A stretch of DNA of 64,000 bases from Sandarakinorhabdus glacialis. GTDB lineage: Bacteria > Pseudomonadota > Alphaproteobacteria > Sphingomonadales > Sphingomonadaceae. Of this stretch, positions 1 to 8,048 are shown in pieces; within the stretch, counting starts at the first letter, position 1, and every line of letters starts with the position of its first letter. The translations under genes were made by a program, and so were the position numbers. Where the stretch lies: positions 118,606-182,605 of the forward strand of contig NZ_BMJM01000007.1 in NCBI RefSeq assembly GCF_014643455.1, given 5' to 3'. A model generated the notes under the pieces. It made no database searches, was not told the origin of the DNA, and was given only the letters and a program-made list of their open reading frames with translations.

Positions 1-787
1 GCAGGCCCTGCGCGCTGCTGACGAGGGCGGCAAGCCATTCCATCGGGGCTTCGGCCCAGGCGAAGACCGCCTGGAACATCAGGAAGAGCAGCATCGCCAG
101 CAGGACGGGGCCGAAAACCGGGTGGAGCGCGATGCCGTCGAGCCGCTGCGACCATTTGCGGTGGCCGCCGACGGCGAGGGTGACGGTGTCCGCAATGACG
201 CGGGCTTCGCGTTGCAGCAGGCGGACATCGGCTTCGGGGGAGGCTGCAATCTCGGGGGTTTCGCCGCGCAGCACGCCGGCGAGGCCGACGCCGAGGGCGT
301 CGAGGCCGCGGCGGCGGACAGCGACGGTGGCGACGACGGGGACCCCGAGGATCGACGACAGGCGGTCGATATCGATACTGGTGCCGTCGCGTTCGGCCAG
401 GTCGATCATGTTGAGCGCGACGAGCATCGGCAGGCCGAGACGGCGGAGTTCGAGGACGAAGCGCAAATGGTTGCGCAAATTAGTGGCGTCGATGACGGCG
501 ACGATGGCGTCGAGGCTTTTTTCGCCCTTGAGATGGCCGAGCACGGCGTCGCGGGTGACCGCTTCGTCGGGCGAGCGCGGGGTCAGGCTGTAGGTGCCGG
601 GCAGGTCGATGAGGTTGGCGATGCGGCCATCGGGAAGCGCCAGCTTGCCGGCCTTGCGCTCGACGGTGACACCCGGATAATTGCCAACCTTCTGGCGCGA
701 GCCGGTGAGCGCGTTGAAAAGGCTGGTCTTGCCGGCGTTGGGGTTGCCGACGAGGGCAACCACCGGTGTCGTCATGGGGACGTTCAT
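1..787 (-). CDS. feoB: Ferrous iron transport protein B, N-terminal part (cut by the window edge)
   Basis: FeoB is an inner-membrane Fe(II) transporter with a cytosolic GTPase domain. The 262 residues present carry the G1 loop GNPNAGKT (residues 14-21), the G2 threonine near 41, the G3 motif DLPG (61-64) and the G4 variant NMID (126-129). The spacer after the G domain and the first membrane segment follow, then the sequence leaves the window. I chose the ATG at 787 because it overlaps the feoA stop as ATGA, which suggests translational coupling. A second in-frame ATG lies at 775. The identification is firm; the C-terminal permease half cannot be assessed. Confidence 0.95.
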   Translation of the reverse strand, partial: MNVPMTTPVVALVGNPNAGKTSLFNALTGSRQKVGNYPGVTVERKAGKLALPDGRIANLIDLPGTYSLTPRSPDEAVTRDAVLGHLKGEKSLDAIVAVIDATNLRNHLRFVLELRRLGLPMLVALNMIDLAERDGTSIDIDRLSSILGVPVVATVAVRRRGLDALGVGLAGVLRGETPEIAASPEADVRLLQREARVIADTVTLAVGGHRKWSQRLDGIALHPVFGPVLLAMLLFLMFQAVFAWAEAPMEWLAALVSSAQGL

Positions 788-1074
788 TCGGCTGCCGCAG
801 CCTGGCATTCGGCTGCCGCAGCCGAGGCAATAAGCTCGACTTCGATCAGCCGCGCCATCGAGCAGCGCAGCGCGACGACCATGTTGCCGACGCGGACTGC
901 CATCGGGTCGCCGCCGAAGGGTGCACGGTGGAGGAGTTCGACGTCGACGCCTTCGTCGAAGCCGAGCTCGTGGAGGCGCTGGGCCGTCGATGGGTCGAGC
1001 CCGCCGCGATCGATGGCGGTGATGACCGCGACTTGCCCCGGCGACAGGCGCTCGATCAGGCGGGGATGGGACAT
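784..1074 (-). CDS. feoA: Ferrous iron transport protein A
   Basis: FeoA is a small cytosolic SH3-like protein that supports FeoB. This one has 96 residues, slightly longer than the usual 75-85 because of an Ala/Glu-rich tail. It shows the family pattern: LSPGQ near residue 11, a central LHELGFDEGVDVELL segment and a closing VALRCSMARLIEV strand. It is the first gene of a feoAB pair and its stop overlaps the feoB start by four bases. A Fur-like inverted repeat lies just upstream. Confidence 0.93.
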   Translation of the reverse strand: MSHPRLIERLSPGQVAVITAIDRGGLDPSTAQRLHELGFDEGVDVELLHRAPFGGDPMAVRVGNMVVALRCSMARLIEVELIASAAAAECQAAAAE

Positions 1075-1087
1075 TCGGGAAAGGCCA

Positions 1088-1114
1088 TTCGCAGCTATTG
1101 TTGCGAACGATTAT
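1088..1114 (-). promoter_or_regulatory. Possible Fur-type operator upstream of feoA
   Basis: About 20 bases upstream of the feoA start is the inverted repeat TTCGCA-N8-TGCGAA (1088-1107). It overlaps a second, Fur-like dyad ATTGTT-GCG-AACGAT (1098-1112). Iron transporters of this type are normally repressed by Fur-family regulators. The match is by eye and imperfect, so the assignment is tentative. Confidence 0.35.
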
Positions 1115-1141
1115 CACGGCGGCTGCGGGAGCGCCAGAGAC

Positions 1142-1792
1142 CTATACGGCGGGGTAGCGCAGCCGGCCGACGAAGCGCGCAGGGTTGGGCAGCCACGACA
1201 GGGCGTTGACGGCCTTGGCCTTGGATTTTTCGAACGCCATGACGCCGTCGATGCGGCGATCGATGAAGGCCCAGGTCGCGGCATGGCCTTCGCTGTCGTC
1301 GTCGAGCCAGTAGAGCAGGCTGGCCGAATACACGCCGCCGAGGATGATGCGCTTGGAATAGTGATTGAAATCTGTCGCGGTGTCGCCGGCGGCGCGCCAC
1401 ATCGCGTCGGCGGTGCGCCACAGGGTACGGACGCCAAGCGCGGCATTTTGCGGAAGGGTCATGATCGCCAGCGCGCGGCGGACAGCCTCGCGGTCGCCCG
1501 CGGCCTGTTCGAGGCGGGTGCGAAGGGCGAAGCGGATGCGTTCGCGGATCTTCATCGTGTCGGCGCCGGCGGCGAGCATGGCGGCGGTCATCAGCGCATC
1601 GGCGCGTAGGGTATAGGCGTCGGTCATGGCGACTGAATCGGGCAGCGCCATCGCGGCGATGTCGCGGTCGATGGCCTCCGCGTCGGCAGCGAGATCGCGG
1701 GCGGCGGCGGTCCAGCCGTCGAAGGGCACGTTGGGCAGCATCGCTGCGACGAGTCGCGGGCGCAGGTCGGCGAGGGGAACATCTTGGGTCAT
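1142..1792 (-). CDS. COQ9 family protein (ubiquinone biosynthesis lipid-binding factor)
   Basis: The 216-residue product matches the COQ9 family, also named rpsU-divergently transcribed protein. Its TetR-like fold binds ubiquinone intermediates and supports a hydroxylation step. Helical segments typical of the family are visible, including the LRADALMTAAMLAAGADTM region and a C-terminal LLYWLDD stretch followed by the amphipathic WAFIDRRIDGVMAFEK helix. The gene is divergent from rpsU, exactly as its family name implies. I chose the ATG at 1792; an in-frame ATG at 1843 would add a poorly conserved, Arg/Pro-rich leader. Confidence 0.88.
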   Translation of the reverse strand: MTQDVPLADLRPRLVAAMLPNVPFDGWTAAARDLAADAEAIDRDIAAMALPDSVAMTDAYTLRADALMTAAMLAAGADTMKIRERIRFALRTRLEQAAGDREAVRRALAIMTLPQNAALGVRTLWRTADAMWRAAGDTATDFNHYSKRIILGGVYSASLLYWLDDDSEGHAATWAFIDRRIDGVMAFEKSKAKAVNALSWLPNPARFVGRLRYPAV

Positions 1793-2012
1793 GGGGCGAG
1801 CATAGCGAGTTCGCGGGGGGATCTCCAGCGGCTGCAATGACACAGTATTCGGGATGATTCTGAATCGTTTCGCCGGGTTGCGCTTGTTTCGGGATGGCGG
1901 CTCTGCTATGCGCCCCCTTCGCTCCGACAGGCTGATCTGTCGGAATCACTTCAATATAGACAAGCGCCCGGGCTGTGCCAGCCCCGGCGACGTGAATGGA
2001 GAGAACGGCTGC

Positions 2013-2219
2013 ATGCAAATCGTGGTTCGCGACAACAATGTCGATCAAGCGCTGCGCGCGCTCAAGAAGAAGCTGCAGCGCGAAGGCGTCTACCGCGAGA
2101 TGAAGCTGCGCCGTCATTACGAAAAGCCGAGCGAAAAGCGTGCCCGTGAAAAGGCTGCTGCTGTCCGCCGCGCCCGCAAGCTCGAGCGCAAGCGCGCCGA
2201 ACGCGACGGTGTGAAGTAA
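2013..2219 (+). CDS. rpsU: 30S ribosomal protein S21
   Basis: This small basic ribosomal protein of 68 residues starts [20 protein letters not shown] and ends in a lysine/arginine-rich helix. Length and sequence fit bacterial S21. The reading frame is open further upstream, but the conserved MQIVVRDNN start and a purine-rich GGAGAGAA stretch before it place the start at 2013. It faces the COQ9 gene across about 220 bases that probably hold both promoters. Confidence 0.97.
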   Translation: MQIVVRDNNVDQALRALKKKLQREGVYREMKLRRHYEKPSEKRAREKAAAVRRARKLERKRAERDGVK

Positions 2220-2250
2220 GCTTTTCCACTAGAATTACTAAGGTTTAGTC

Positions 2251-2769
2251 ATGGCGACAGCCACTCCAGGCGCCGCGAAATCGTTCGGCGGCGTGTTGAA
2301 ATGGCTGTTCGCCGCGGCGATCATCCTTGCTATTGTCGCGATCACGGTGTGGGCCGGAACCCGCACCCAGGTCGCCGCGGTCCGGACCGCCGACATGGCG
2401 TTTCTCGCCACCAATGCCGGCAAGCCCGGCGTCACGACCACCGCCAGCGGGCTGCAGTACGAGGTACTGCGCGCCGGTGCCGGCCCCAAGCCCGCCGCGA
2501 CCGATACGGTGCTGGTCCATTATGAAGGCCGGCTTATCGACGGCACGGTGTTCGATTCGTCGTACCAGCGCGGACAGCCGGCCGCCTTCCCGCTCGATAG
2601 CGTCATTCCGGGCTGGACCGAAGGCGTGCAGCTGATGCCGACGGGCTCCAAGTTCCGCTTCCTGGTGCCGCCAGCGCTGGGCTATGGCTCCAAGGGCGCC
2701 GGCGGGGTTATTCCGCCGGGCGCCGTGCTCGAGTTCGATGTGGAATTGCTGGCGATCCGGCCGAGCTGA
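2251..2769 (+). CDS. FKBP-type peptidyl-prolyl isomerase, membrane-anchored
   Basis: The product has 172 residues. Residues about 18-36 form one hydrophobic segment that should anchor the protein in the inner membrane facing the periplasm. Residues about 62-170 are an FKBP domain with the family signatures VLVHYEGRLIDGTVFDSS, VIPGWTEGVQLMP and LGYG. FKBPs catalyse cis-trans isomerisation at proline bonds and often act as folding catalysts. The gene follows rpsU by about 30 bases and may be cotranscribed with it. Confidence 0.92.
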   Translation: MATATPGAAKSFGGVLKWLFAAAIILAIVAITVWAGTRTQVAAVRTADMAFLATNAGKPGVTTTASGLQYEVLRAGAGPKPAATDTVLVHYEGRLIDGTVFDSSYQRGQPAAFPLDSVIPGWTEGVQLMPTGSKFRFLVPPALGYGSKGAGGVIPPGAVLEFDVELLAIRPS

Positions 2770-2904
2770 TCGGGGCTGCTGACGTCAGGGCCTCTGGCGG
2801 CTGGGGCCTTGGCCCCAGACCTCATTTCGATGACAACTTGGTCAGATCGGGTTGGGGCCCGGCCGTTTGAGGCTCTGTCCGGCGGGATTTACCGCGCGGA
2901 CGGG

Positions 2905-2932
2905 CTGGATGCCAGCCTTCGCTGGCATGACA
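2905..2932. repeat. REP-like palindrome, type A (copy 1)
   Basis: An 8-bp perfect stem (ATGCCAGC / GCTGGCAT, 2909-2916 and 2921-2928) closes a CTTC loop and is followed by GACA. The same unit recurs at 18907-18934. It lies between the convergent FKBP and PerM genes, where it could also act as a transcription stop. Confidence 0.8.
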
Positions 2933-2960
2933 TGCGGAAAAGTGATGCGTGCGAAGTTAG

Positions 2961-2988
2961 CTGGATCCCGGGTCAAGCCCGGGATGAC
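2961..2988. repeat. REP-like palindrome, type B (copy 1)
   Basis: The stem ATCCCGGG / CCCGGGAT (2965-2972 and 2978-2985) has loop TCAAG and is followed by GACA. Near-identical copies occur at 29223-29249 and 35433-35462. Such intergenic palindromes are common in Sphingomonadales genomes. Confidence 0.8.
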
Positions 2989-2997
2989 ATGGTCGTT

Positions 2998-4050
2998 CTA
3001 TTCCGCGTTTTTGGGGGATCGTTTTTCCAGCGCGACTTTCGCTAGCGCGATTATGGGGTCGGCCAAGGCCACGCCGATCAGGCCGAACAGCACGCCGAAC
3101 AATAGCTGCGCCGCGAGGACGACCGCCGGGGCGAGGTCGACGGCGCGTTTTTCGATAAGCGGGGTGAGGACGTTGCCTTCGAGGAGCTGGACGGTGAGGT
3201 AAAGCCCGACGGCCCATAGGCCCTCGGTGGTGCCGGCGGAAAAGCCGACGAGGATGATGAGCGCGCCCGAAATTATGGCGCCGAGCGTCGGGATGAAGGC
3301 CAGCAGGCCCGCAACCAGCCCGAGCAGGCCGGCGAGCGGCACGCCGATGATGGCGAGGCCGACGAAGATGAAGCTGCCCTCGATGACCATGGTGAGCAGG
3401 CGGCCGGCGAGCCAGCGGCGCAGGACATGCGCCATTTCGTCGATGGTGGCGCCGACTTTTTCACGCGACGCCTGCGGGGTCAGCCATTCGACACCGCTTT
3501 CGTAAAGCTTTGGGTCGGCGGCAAAATAAATGCCGAGCGTGACGATGAGCAGCAGCGAGCCGAGGCCGCCGATGGCTGCGCCGACATATTCGGTGATGAG
3601 CCCGAGCTGGTTGCCGAGCTGGGCCTTGGCCGCGGCGATGAGATCGCCCTTCGGTACGTGGATGCCGTATTCCCGCGCGGTCGTGGCCAATCGGCCGAAC
3701 TGGTTCTGCAGGGTGGTGCCGAGCTCCTGCGCCTGTTCGGCGAGCGACAGGCCGGCGAAGGCGATGAAGGCAAGGACCAGCGCGGCGAAGGCGAGGACGA
3801 CGAACGACAGGCGGACGCCGTGCGAGGCCTTCCAGACCTTGCCGAGGACGCTGGCGCCGGCCTGGAGCCCGGCGGCAAAGACCAGCCCGGCGAAGATCAG
3901 CAGCAGCGCGTGCGACAATTGCCAGGCGATCCAGAACAGCGAGGCAATGCCGAGCCAGATGAAGGCGGTCTCGGTCGTGCCGCGGGCCCGGGCGCTGCGG
4001 GGTTCGATCGGGCTCGGCGTTTCGACCGGATTTTGCCCAGCTTCCGACAC
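2998..4050 (-). CDS. AI-2E/PerM family transporter
   Basis: This 350-residue integral membrane protein belongs to the AI-2 exporter/PerM family (formerly UPF0118). It has hydrophobic helices near residues 30-75 and 80-105. A soluble coiled stretch of about 70 residues follows, and then a C-terminal block of four or five helices with the typical IIGVPLAGLLGLVAGLLAFIP and GLIGVALADPI patterns. Members export small molecules or act as Na+/H+ antiporters, so no substrate is assigned. It lies three bases downstream of lepB on the same strand, in the place where rnc-era often sits in proteobacteria. Confidence 0.85.
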   Translation of the reverse strand: MSEAGQNPVETPSPIEPRSARARGTTETAFIWLGIASLFWIAWQLSHALLLIFAGLVFAAGLQAGASVLGKVWKASHGVRLSFVVLAFAALVLAFIAFAGLSLAEQAQELGTTLQNQFGRLATTAREYGIHVPKGDLIAAAKAQLGNQLGLITEYVGAAIGGLGSLLLIVTLGIYFAADPKLYESGVEWLTPQASREKVGATIDEMAHVLRRWLAGRLLTMVIEGSFIFVGLAIIGVPLAGLLGLVAGLLAFIPTLGAIISGALIILVGFSAGTTEGLWAVGLYLTVQLLEGNVLTPLIEKRAVDLAPAVVLAAQLLFGVLFGLIGVALADPIIALAKVALEKRSPKNAE

Positions 4051-4053
4051 GGG

Positions 4054-4914
4054 CTATTCCGACTGGGTGTTGAGGTTGATGAAATGGCGGCTCGGACGCA
4101 CGGCGGCGAACCAGGACAGCGGGTTAAGCGTCGTCGAGCCATCGAGCGAGAAGGTGATGAATTCGGCACGGCCGACAAGGTTTTCGATGGGTAGCATGCC
4201 GAGTCCGCCGAGGGCCGGATCGAAGCGGCTGTCTTCCGAGTTGTCGCGGTTGTCGCCCATCAGGAAAAGATGGCCTTCGGGGACGATCAGCGGCTCGGTG
4301 TTGTCCTGCGGCGTTTCCGCGAGGTCGATGGTCAGGTAGCTGCGTCCGCCGGGAAGCGTTTCGCGGAAGGTCGGGTAGCGGCAGATCGCCTTGCCGGCGT
4401 CGCCGGTGGTGCGCGCCTGGGCATCGATCCCGAGGCAGTCGCTGTTGGCGCTGACGAGGACCTCGACCGGCGCGACGGCGACCTTGGGAACGGCGACGCC
4501 GTTGAGCCATAGTTGGCCGTTTTTCATCTGCACCGTGTCGCCGGGCAGGCCGATGACGCGCTTGATGTAATCGGATTTGTCGCGCGGCGACTTGATGACG
4601 GCGATGTCGCCGCGATCGGGCAGGCTGCCGAGCACGCGGCCGGGGATCTCGGGCAGGATGTTGATCGAGGGCGACAGGTAGGAGAAGCCATAGGGGAATT
4701 TCGAGACGATCAGCCGGTCGCCGATCAGCAGCGTCGGCAGCATCGACCCCGAGGGGATGTAAAAGGGCTTGGCGACGAAGGAATGGACCGCGAGCACGGC
4801 GAGGACGAGCAGGAACAGCTGCCAGATCTCGCTGGCCCAGTTGGTGGGTTTCTTTCCTGCCGTCGGAGGCGTCTTGCCGTCCGCACGGGACGCGTTGGTG
4901 GTGGCGTCGGTCAT
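4054..4914 (-). CDS. lepB: Signal peptidase I
   Basis: LepB cleaves signal peptides from secreted preproteins at the periplasmic face of the inner membrane. The 286-residue protein has one N-terminal membrane helix (about 31-46). The catalytic serine box IPSGSMLPTL has Ser57 as the nucleophile, the lysine box KRVIGLPGD has Lys118 as the general base, and the C-terminal box is GDNRDNSEDSR (220-230). All catalytic elements are intact. It follows acpS on the same strand with an 82-base gap, the usual alphaproteobacterial order. Confidence 0.96.
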   Translation of the reverse strand: MTDATTNASRADGKTPPTAGKKPTNWASEIWQLFLLVLAVLAVHSFVAKPFYIPSGSMLPTLLIGDRLIVSKFPYGFSYLSPSINILPEIPGRVLGSLPDRGDIAVIKSPRDKSDYIKRVIGLPGDTVQMKNGQLWLNGVAVPKVAVAPVEVLVSANSDCLGIDAQARTTGDAGKAICRYPTFRETLPGGRSYLTIDLAETPQDNTEPLIVPEGHLFLMGDNRDNSEDSRFDPALGGLGMLPIENLVGRAEFITFSLDGSTTLNPLSWFAAVRPSRHFINLNTQSE

Positions 4915-4996
4915 GGAAAACTCGCGTTGCGGGCGGCGTCGGGATCGGCTGCCTTATGCCCGGTCGGGGACCGATGCGCCAGACGGACTTGCGCTG

Positions 4997-5419
4997 TCAA
5001 AGTGGACGCGCTGTGATGAGCACGATGGCCTGCGCCCAGGGCCGGTCGTCGGTCATGGTGAGGTGGATTTCGGCAATGTGGCCGGCGGGGGTGATTTCGG
5101 CCAGCCGGGCGGCGGCGCCGCCGGTGAGGGCCAGCGTCGGGGCGCCCGAGGGCAGGTTGACGACGCCCATGTCGCGCCAGAACACGCCGCGGCGGAAACC
5201 GGTGCCGAGCGCTTTGGAACAGGCTTCCTTGGCGGCGAAGCGCTTGGCGTAGGTGCCGAAGCGGGTGATGGGGCGGCGTTCGGCGCGGGCGCGTTCATGG
5301 GGCGTGTAGATGCGGTTGATGAAGCGATCGCCGAACCGGGTGACGCTGTTTTCGATGCGATCGATGTTGCAGAGGTCCGAGCCGAGGCCGAGGACGAAGA
5401 TGCCGGCGGGGATGTTCAT
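4997..5419 (-). CDS. acpS: Holo-[acyl-carrier-protein] synthase
   Basis: AcpS transfers 4'-phosphopantetheine from CoA to acyl carrier protein. The 140-residue protein has the metal-binding Asp in [12 protein letters not shown] (Asp15) and the second signature [13 protein letters not shown] (Glu65). Its start codon overlaps the pdxJ stop by four bases (ATGA), so the two genes are translationally coupled, as in many proteobacteria. Confidence 0.96.
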   Translation of the reverse strand: MNIPAGIFVLGLGSDLCNIDRIENSVTRFGDRFINRIYTPHERARAERRPITRFGTYAKRFAAKEACSKALGTGFRRGVFWRDMGVVNLPSGAPTLALTGGAAARLAEITPAGHIAEIHLTMTDDRPWAQAIVLITARPL

Positions 5420-6174
5420 TGGCGCGCTGCATCCATCGCCGCGCGCATGCGGGTGATGGCGGGGCCGAGGCCGGTGAACACCGCTTCGCCGATGATGAAA
5501 TGGCCGATGTTGAGCTCGTGGAGATCGGGCATGGCAGCGATTGGCCCGACATTATCGAAGGTCAGGCCGTGGCCGGCGTGGAGCTCCAGCCCGAGGGCGG
5601 CGCCGTGCACAGCGGCGGCGTGGAGCCGGGCGAGTTCGAAGGCGATTTCTTCATCGGTAAGGGCGTGGCTGTAGGGACCGGTGTGGAGTTCGACGACGGG
5701 GGCGCCGAGTTTCGCGGCGGCGTCGAGCTGGCGAAGTTCGGGCGCGATGAACAGGCTGACGCGGATGCCGGCGTCTTTCAGCCGGCCGATGATAGGGGCG
5801 AGCGTGTTGTGCTGCCCGGCGGCGTCGAGGCCGCCTTCGGTGGTGCGTTCGGCGCGGCGTTCGGGAACGATGCAGGCGGCATGGGGGCGATGCTTGAGGG
5901 CGATGGCGAGCATTTCGTCGGTGGCGGCCATTTCGAGGTTGAGCGGTAGGCTGATGCTGGCGACGAGCTTGTCGAGGTCGTCGTCGGTGATGTGGCGGCG
6001 GTCTTCGCGCAGGTGGGCGGTGATACCGTCGGCACCGGCCTCGGCGGCCATGAGCGCGGCGCGTAGCGGATCGGGGTGGAGGCCACCGCGGGCGTTGCGG
6101 ATGGTCGCTACGTGATCGATGTTGACGCCGAGGCGGAGGTGGCGGGTCATGCGGCCCGACGTTTTTGTTGTCAC
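5416..6174 (-). CDS. pdxJ: Pyridoxine 5'-phosphate synthase
   Basis: PdxJ condenses deoxyxylulose 5-phosphate with 3-amino-2-oxopropyl phosphate in vitamin B6 synthesis. The 252 residues cover the whole TIM barrel: [17 protein letters not shown] near the N-terminus, the HLREDRRHI loop, PLNLEMA, the VPERR segment, the HTGPY motif and the closing [13 protein letters not shown] strand. An alternative start at internal Met9 is possible. Both ends overlap their neighbours (pyrE upstream, acpS downstream), so the genes form a tightly packed operon. Confidence 0.96.
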   Translation of the reverse strand: MTTKTSGRMTRHLRLGVNIDHVATIRNARGGLHPDPLRAALMAAEAGADGITAHLREDRRHITDDDLDKLVASISLPLNLEMAATDEMLAIALKHRPHAACIVPERRAERTTEGGLDAAGQHNTLAPIIGRLKDAGIRVSLFIAPELRQLDAAAKLGAPVVELHTGPYSHALTDEEIAFELARLHAAAVHGAALGLELHAGHGLTFDNVGPIAAMPDLHELNIGHFIIGEAVFTGLGPAITRMRAAMDAARQ

Positions 6175-6758
6175 GAGGCTGTCGCCCGCGAGCCGGGCTT
6201 GATCGCCGGGATGGCAGCGAGTTCGGGGGGCAGTGCGTCGGCGGCGTAGCTGGGCACGTCGAGGCGGATGAGCGGGGTGAAGGGCACGCCGAGGTCGGCC
6301 TTGCCGTTCGAGCGATCGACGAGGCTAACGGCGTGGATGACGTTGCCGCCGGCGGCGGTTATCGCAGCGATGGCTTCGCGGCTGCTGAGGCCGGTGGTGA
6401 CGACGTCCTCCATCAGCAGGACGTTCTGGCCGGGTTCGAGGCGGAAGCCGCGGCGGAGCTCGAAAGTGCCGGTGGGGCGCTCGACGAACATCGACAGGAC
6501 GCCGAGGGCGCGGGCGAGTTCGTGGCCGCAGATCAGCCCACCCATCGCTGGGGCGATGACGACGTCGACCTGGGCCTTGATGTCGGCAGGGATTTTTTCG
6601 GCGAGGGCCTGGGCGAGGCGGGCGGCGCGGGCGGGGTCCATGAGGACGCGGGCGCATTGCAGGTAGCGCGGCGAGCGCAGGCCCGAGGACAGGATGAAAT
6701 GGCCTTCGAGCAGTGCCTCGGCAGCACGGAACTCGGCGAGAATCTGGTCATCGGTCAT
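6171..6758 (-). CDS. pyrE: Orotate phosphoribosyltransferase
   Basis: PyrE makes orotidine 5'-phosphate from orotate and PRPP in pyrimidine synthesis. The 195-residue protein has the type I PRTase signature [11 protein letters not shown] (about 113-123), the [14 protein letters not shown] substrate region and the AMGGL loop. It appears to be the first gene of pyrE-pdxJ-acpS-lepB, since a 186-base divergent spacer lies upstream. Confidence 0.95.
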   Translation of the reverse strand: MTDDQILAEFRAAEALLEGHFILSSGLRSPRYLQCARVLMDPARAARLAQALAEKIPADIKAQVDVVIAPAMGGLICGHELARALGVLSMFVERPTGTFELRRGFRLEPGQNVLLMEDVVTTGLSSREAIAAITAAGGNVIHAVSLVDRSNGKADLGVPFTPLIRLDVPSYAADALPPELAAIPAIKPGSRATAS

Positions 6759-6944
6759 GCACCGGGCTTAGCATCGCGGTCGCGCGCGTCAAAGGCCGTG
6801 ATGACGCGCGCGAACGAAGCAAGCGGCAAGGGCGTAACATGCGCCTGTTATTTCGGGCTACGTCCGATGACAGGTGGTCGGCACCGTTACGAATGCGTAG
6901 ATGTTTCGGGAATTGCGCCGGGGCGATCTTGGGGGAAATTGACG

Positions 6945-7925
6945 ATGAGCGGGATGATCCGGATTTCAGCGGTTGCGGCGGTTGCGGCGGTTGCTGCGAT
7001 GGTCGCGGGCGGCGTGCCGGTCGCGGCGCAGATCAAGTCCAAGGCCGGGCAGGAAGCCGAGAATAGCCGGGCCGCCAAGCAGGCCGAGCTGCCGGTGTGC
7101 GCCAAGCCGCTGGGCACGGTGGCGCTCGCCGAACCCGAGAACCAGAACCGCTGGTGGAGCGACCTCGGGCTGAGTTCGCCGGAGGCGTTGATCCGGGTCT
7201 ATGTGCAGAAATCCAAATGCTTCCGGCTGGTCAACCGCAGCAATCGCGGCATGGCGGCGATGACGACCGAGCGCGACCTGGCGGCGGCGGGCGAGACCCG
7301 GCGCGGCGGCACGGTCGGCAAGGGCCAGATGGTCGAGGCCGATTTCACCATGACTCCCGATATCGTGACGAGCAACAACAACAAGGGCGGGCTGAACATC
7401 GGCGGGCTGATCGGCGGCTTCATCCCTGGCGGCTTCGGCGCGCTGGCCAGCGGCATCAACATCAAGAAGAAGTCGGCCAACGTCATCCTCAATGTCGTCA
7501 ACAACAAGTCGTCGGAGGAATTCGTTTCCGAAGGCCAGTCGAAGAAGTCCGACCTTGGCTGGGGCGGCGGCGGCGGGTTGTTCTCGGGCGGTTTCCTCGG
7601 CGCGGGCGGCGCCAGCGGGTATGACAATACCGAGATAGGGCAGGTCATCGCGCTTGCCTATCTCGATGCCTATACCAAGCTGGTCAACGACCTGGGCGGC
7701 ATGAGCGAGGCGATCGCCGGGCCACAGGCCGAGCGCGCCGTGGCAATGAAGAACGCCGGGCGGTTGTTTGCCGGGCCGGGGCCGAAGAACAAGGTCCTCA
7801 AGCCGCTCGATGCCGGGTCGATGCTGTATCCGACCGGCAACAAGCAGGGCGGGTTCTGGGAAGTCGAGGACGAGATGGGCGCCAAGGGGTGGGTCAGCGA
7901 GGTCGCCATTGCCATCGCGCGGTAG
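6945..7925 (+). CDS. CsgG-like secreted protein with C-terminal SH3-like segment
   Basis: The 326-residue product has a clear signal peptide ending in VPVAAQ. A domain resembling CsgG/HfaB curli or holdfast secretion proteins follows: a region reading VYVQKSKCFRLVNRSNRG, the GKGQMVEADFTMTPDI strand, and a long glycine-rich insertion (about residues 145-225). The C-terminus (about 270-320) looks like a bacterial SH3 segment, with SMLYPTG and GFWEVEDEMGAKGWV. There is no lipobox cysteine after the signal peptide, unlike true CsgG. No curli genes are nearby, so an envelope role is inferred only. The open frame extends upstream, but the signal peptide fixes the start at 6945. Confidence 0.7.
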   Translation: MSGMIRISAVAAVAAVAAMVAGGVPVAAQIKSKAGQEAENSRAAKQAELPVCAKPLGTVALAEPENQNRWWSDLGLSSPEALIRVYVQKSKCFRLVNRSNRGMAAMTTERDLAAAGETRRGGTVGKGQMVEADFTMTPDIVTSNNNKGGLNIGGLIGGFIPGGFGALASGINIKKKSANVILNVVNNKSSEEFVSEGQSKKSDLGWGGGGGLFSGGFLGAGGASGYDNTEIGQVIALAYLDAYTKLVNDLGGMSEAIAGPQAERAVAMKNAGRLFAGPGPKNKVLKPLDAGSMLYPTGNKQGGFWEVEDEMGAKGWVSEVAIAIAR

Positions 7926-7937
7926 GGTCGTAAAGCG

Positions 7938-8028
7938 TCGTCATGCCGCTTGTTTCAGCATCCATAGTGCAGCCGGGCAGGCGTTCGCCGGTGGCGCGAT
8001 GGATGCTGAAACAAGTTCAGCATGACGA
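7938..8028. repeat. Inverted pair of REP-like elements, type C
   Basis: The segment 7938-7965 is nearly the reverse complement of 7999-8028. Each unit is itself a small palindrome around TGCTGAA/TTCAGCA and ends in ATGACGA. Together they can form a long cruciform between the convergent CsgG-like and rsh genes and probably serve as a two-way terminator. A third unit is at 59281-59311. Confidence 0.75.
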
Positions 8029-8048
8029 ATCCATGAGGGTCGATTTGT

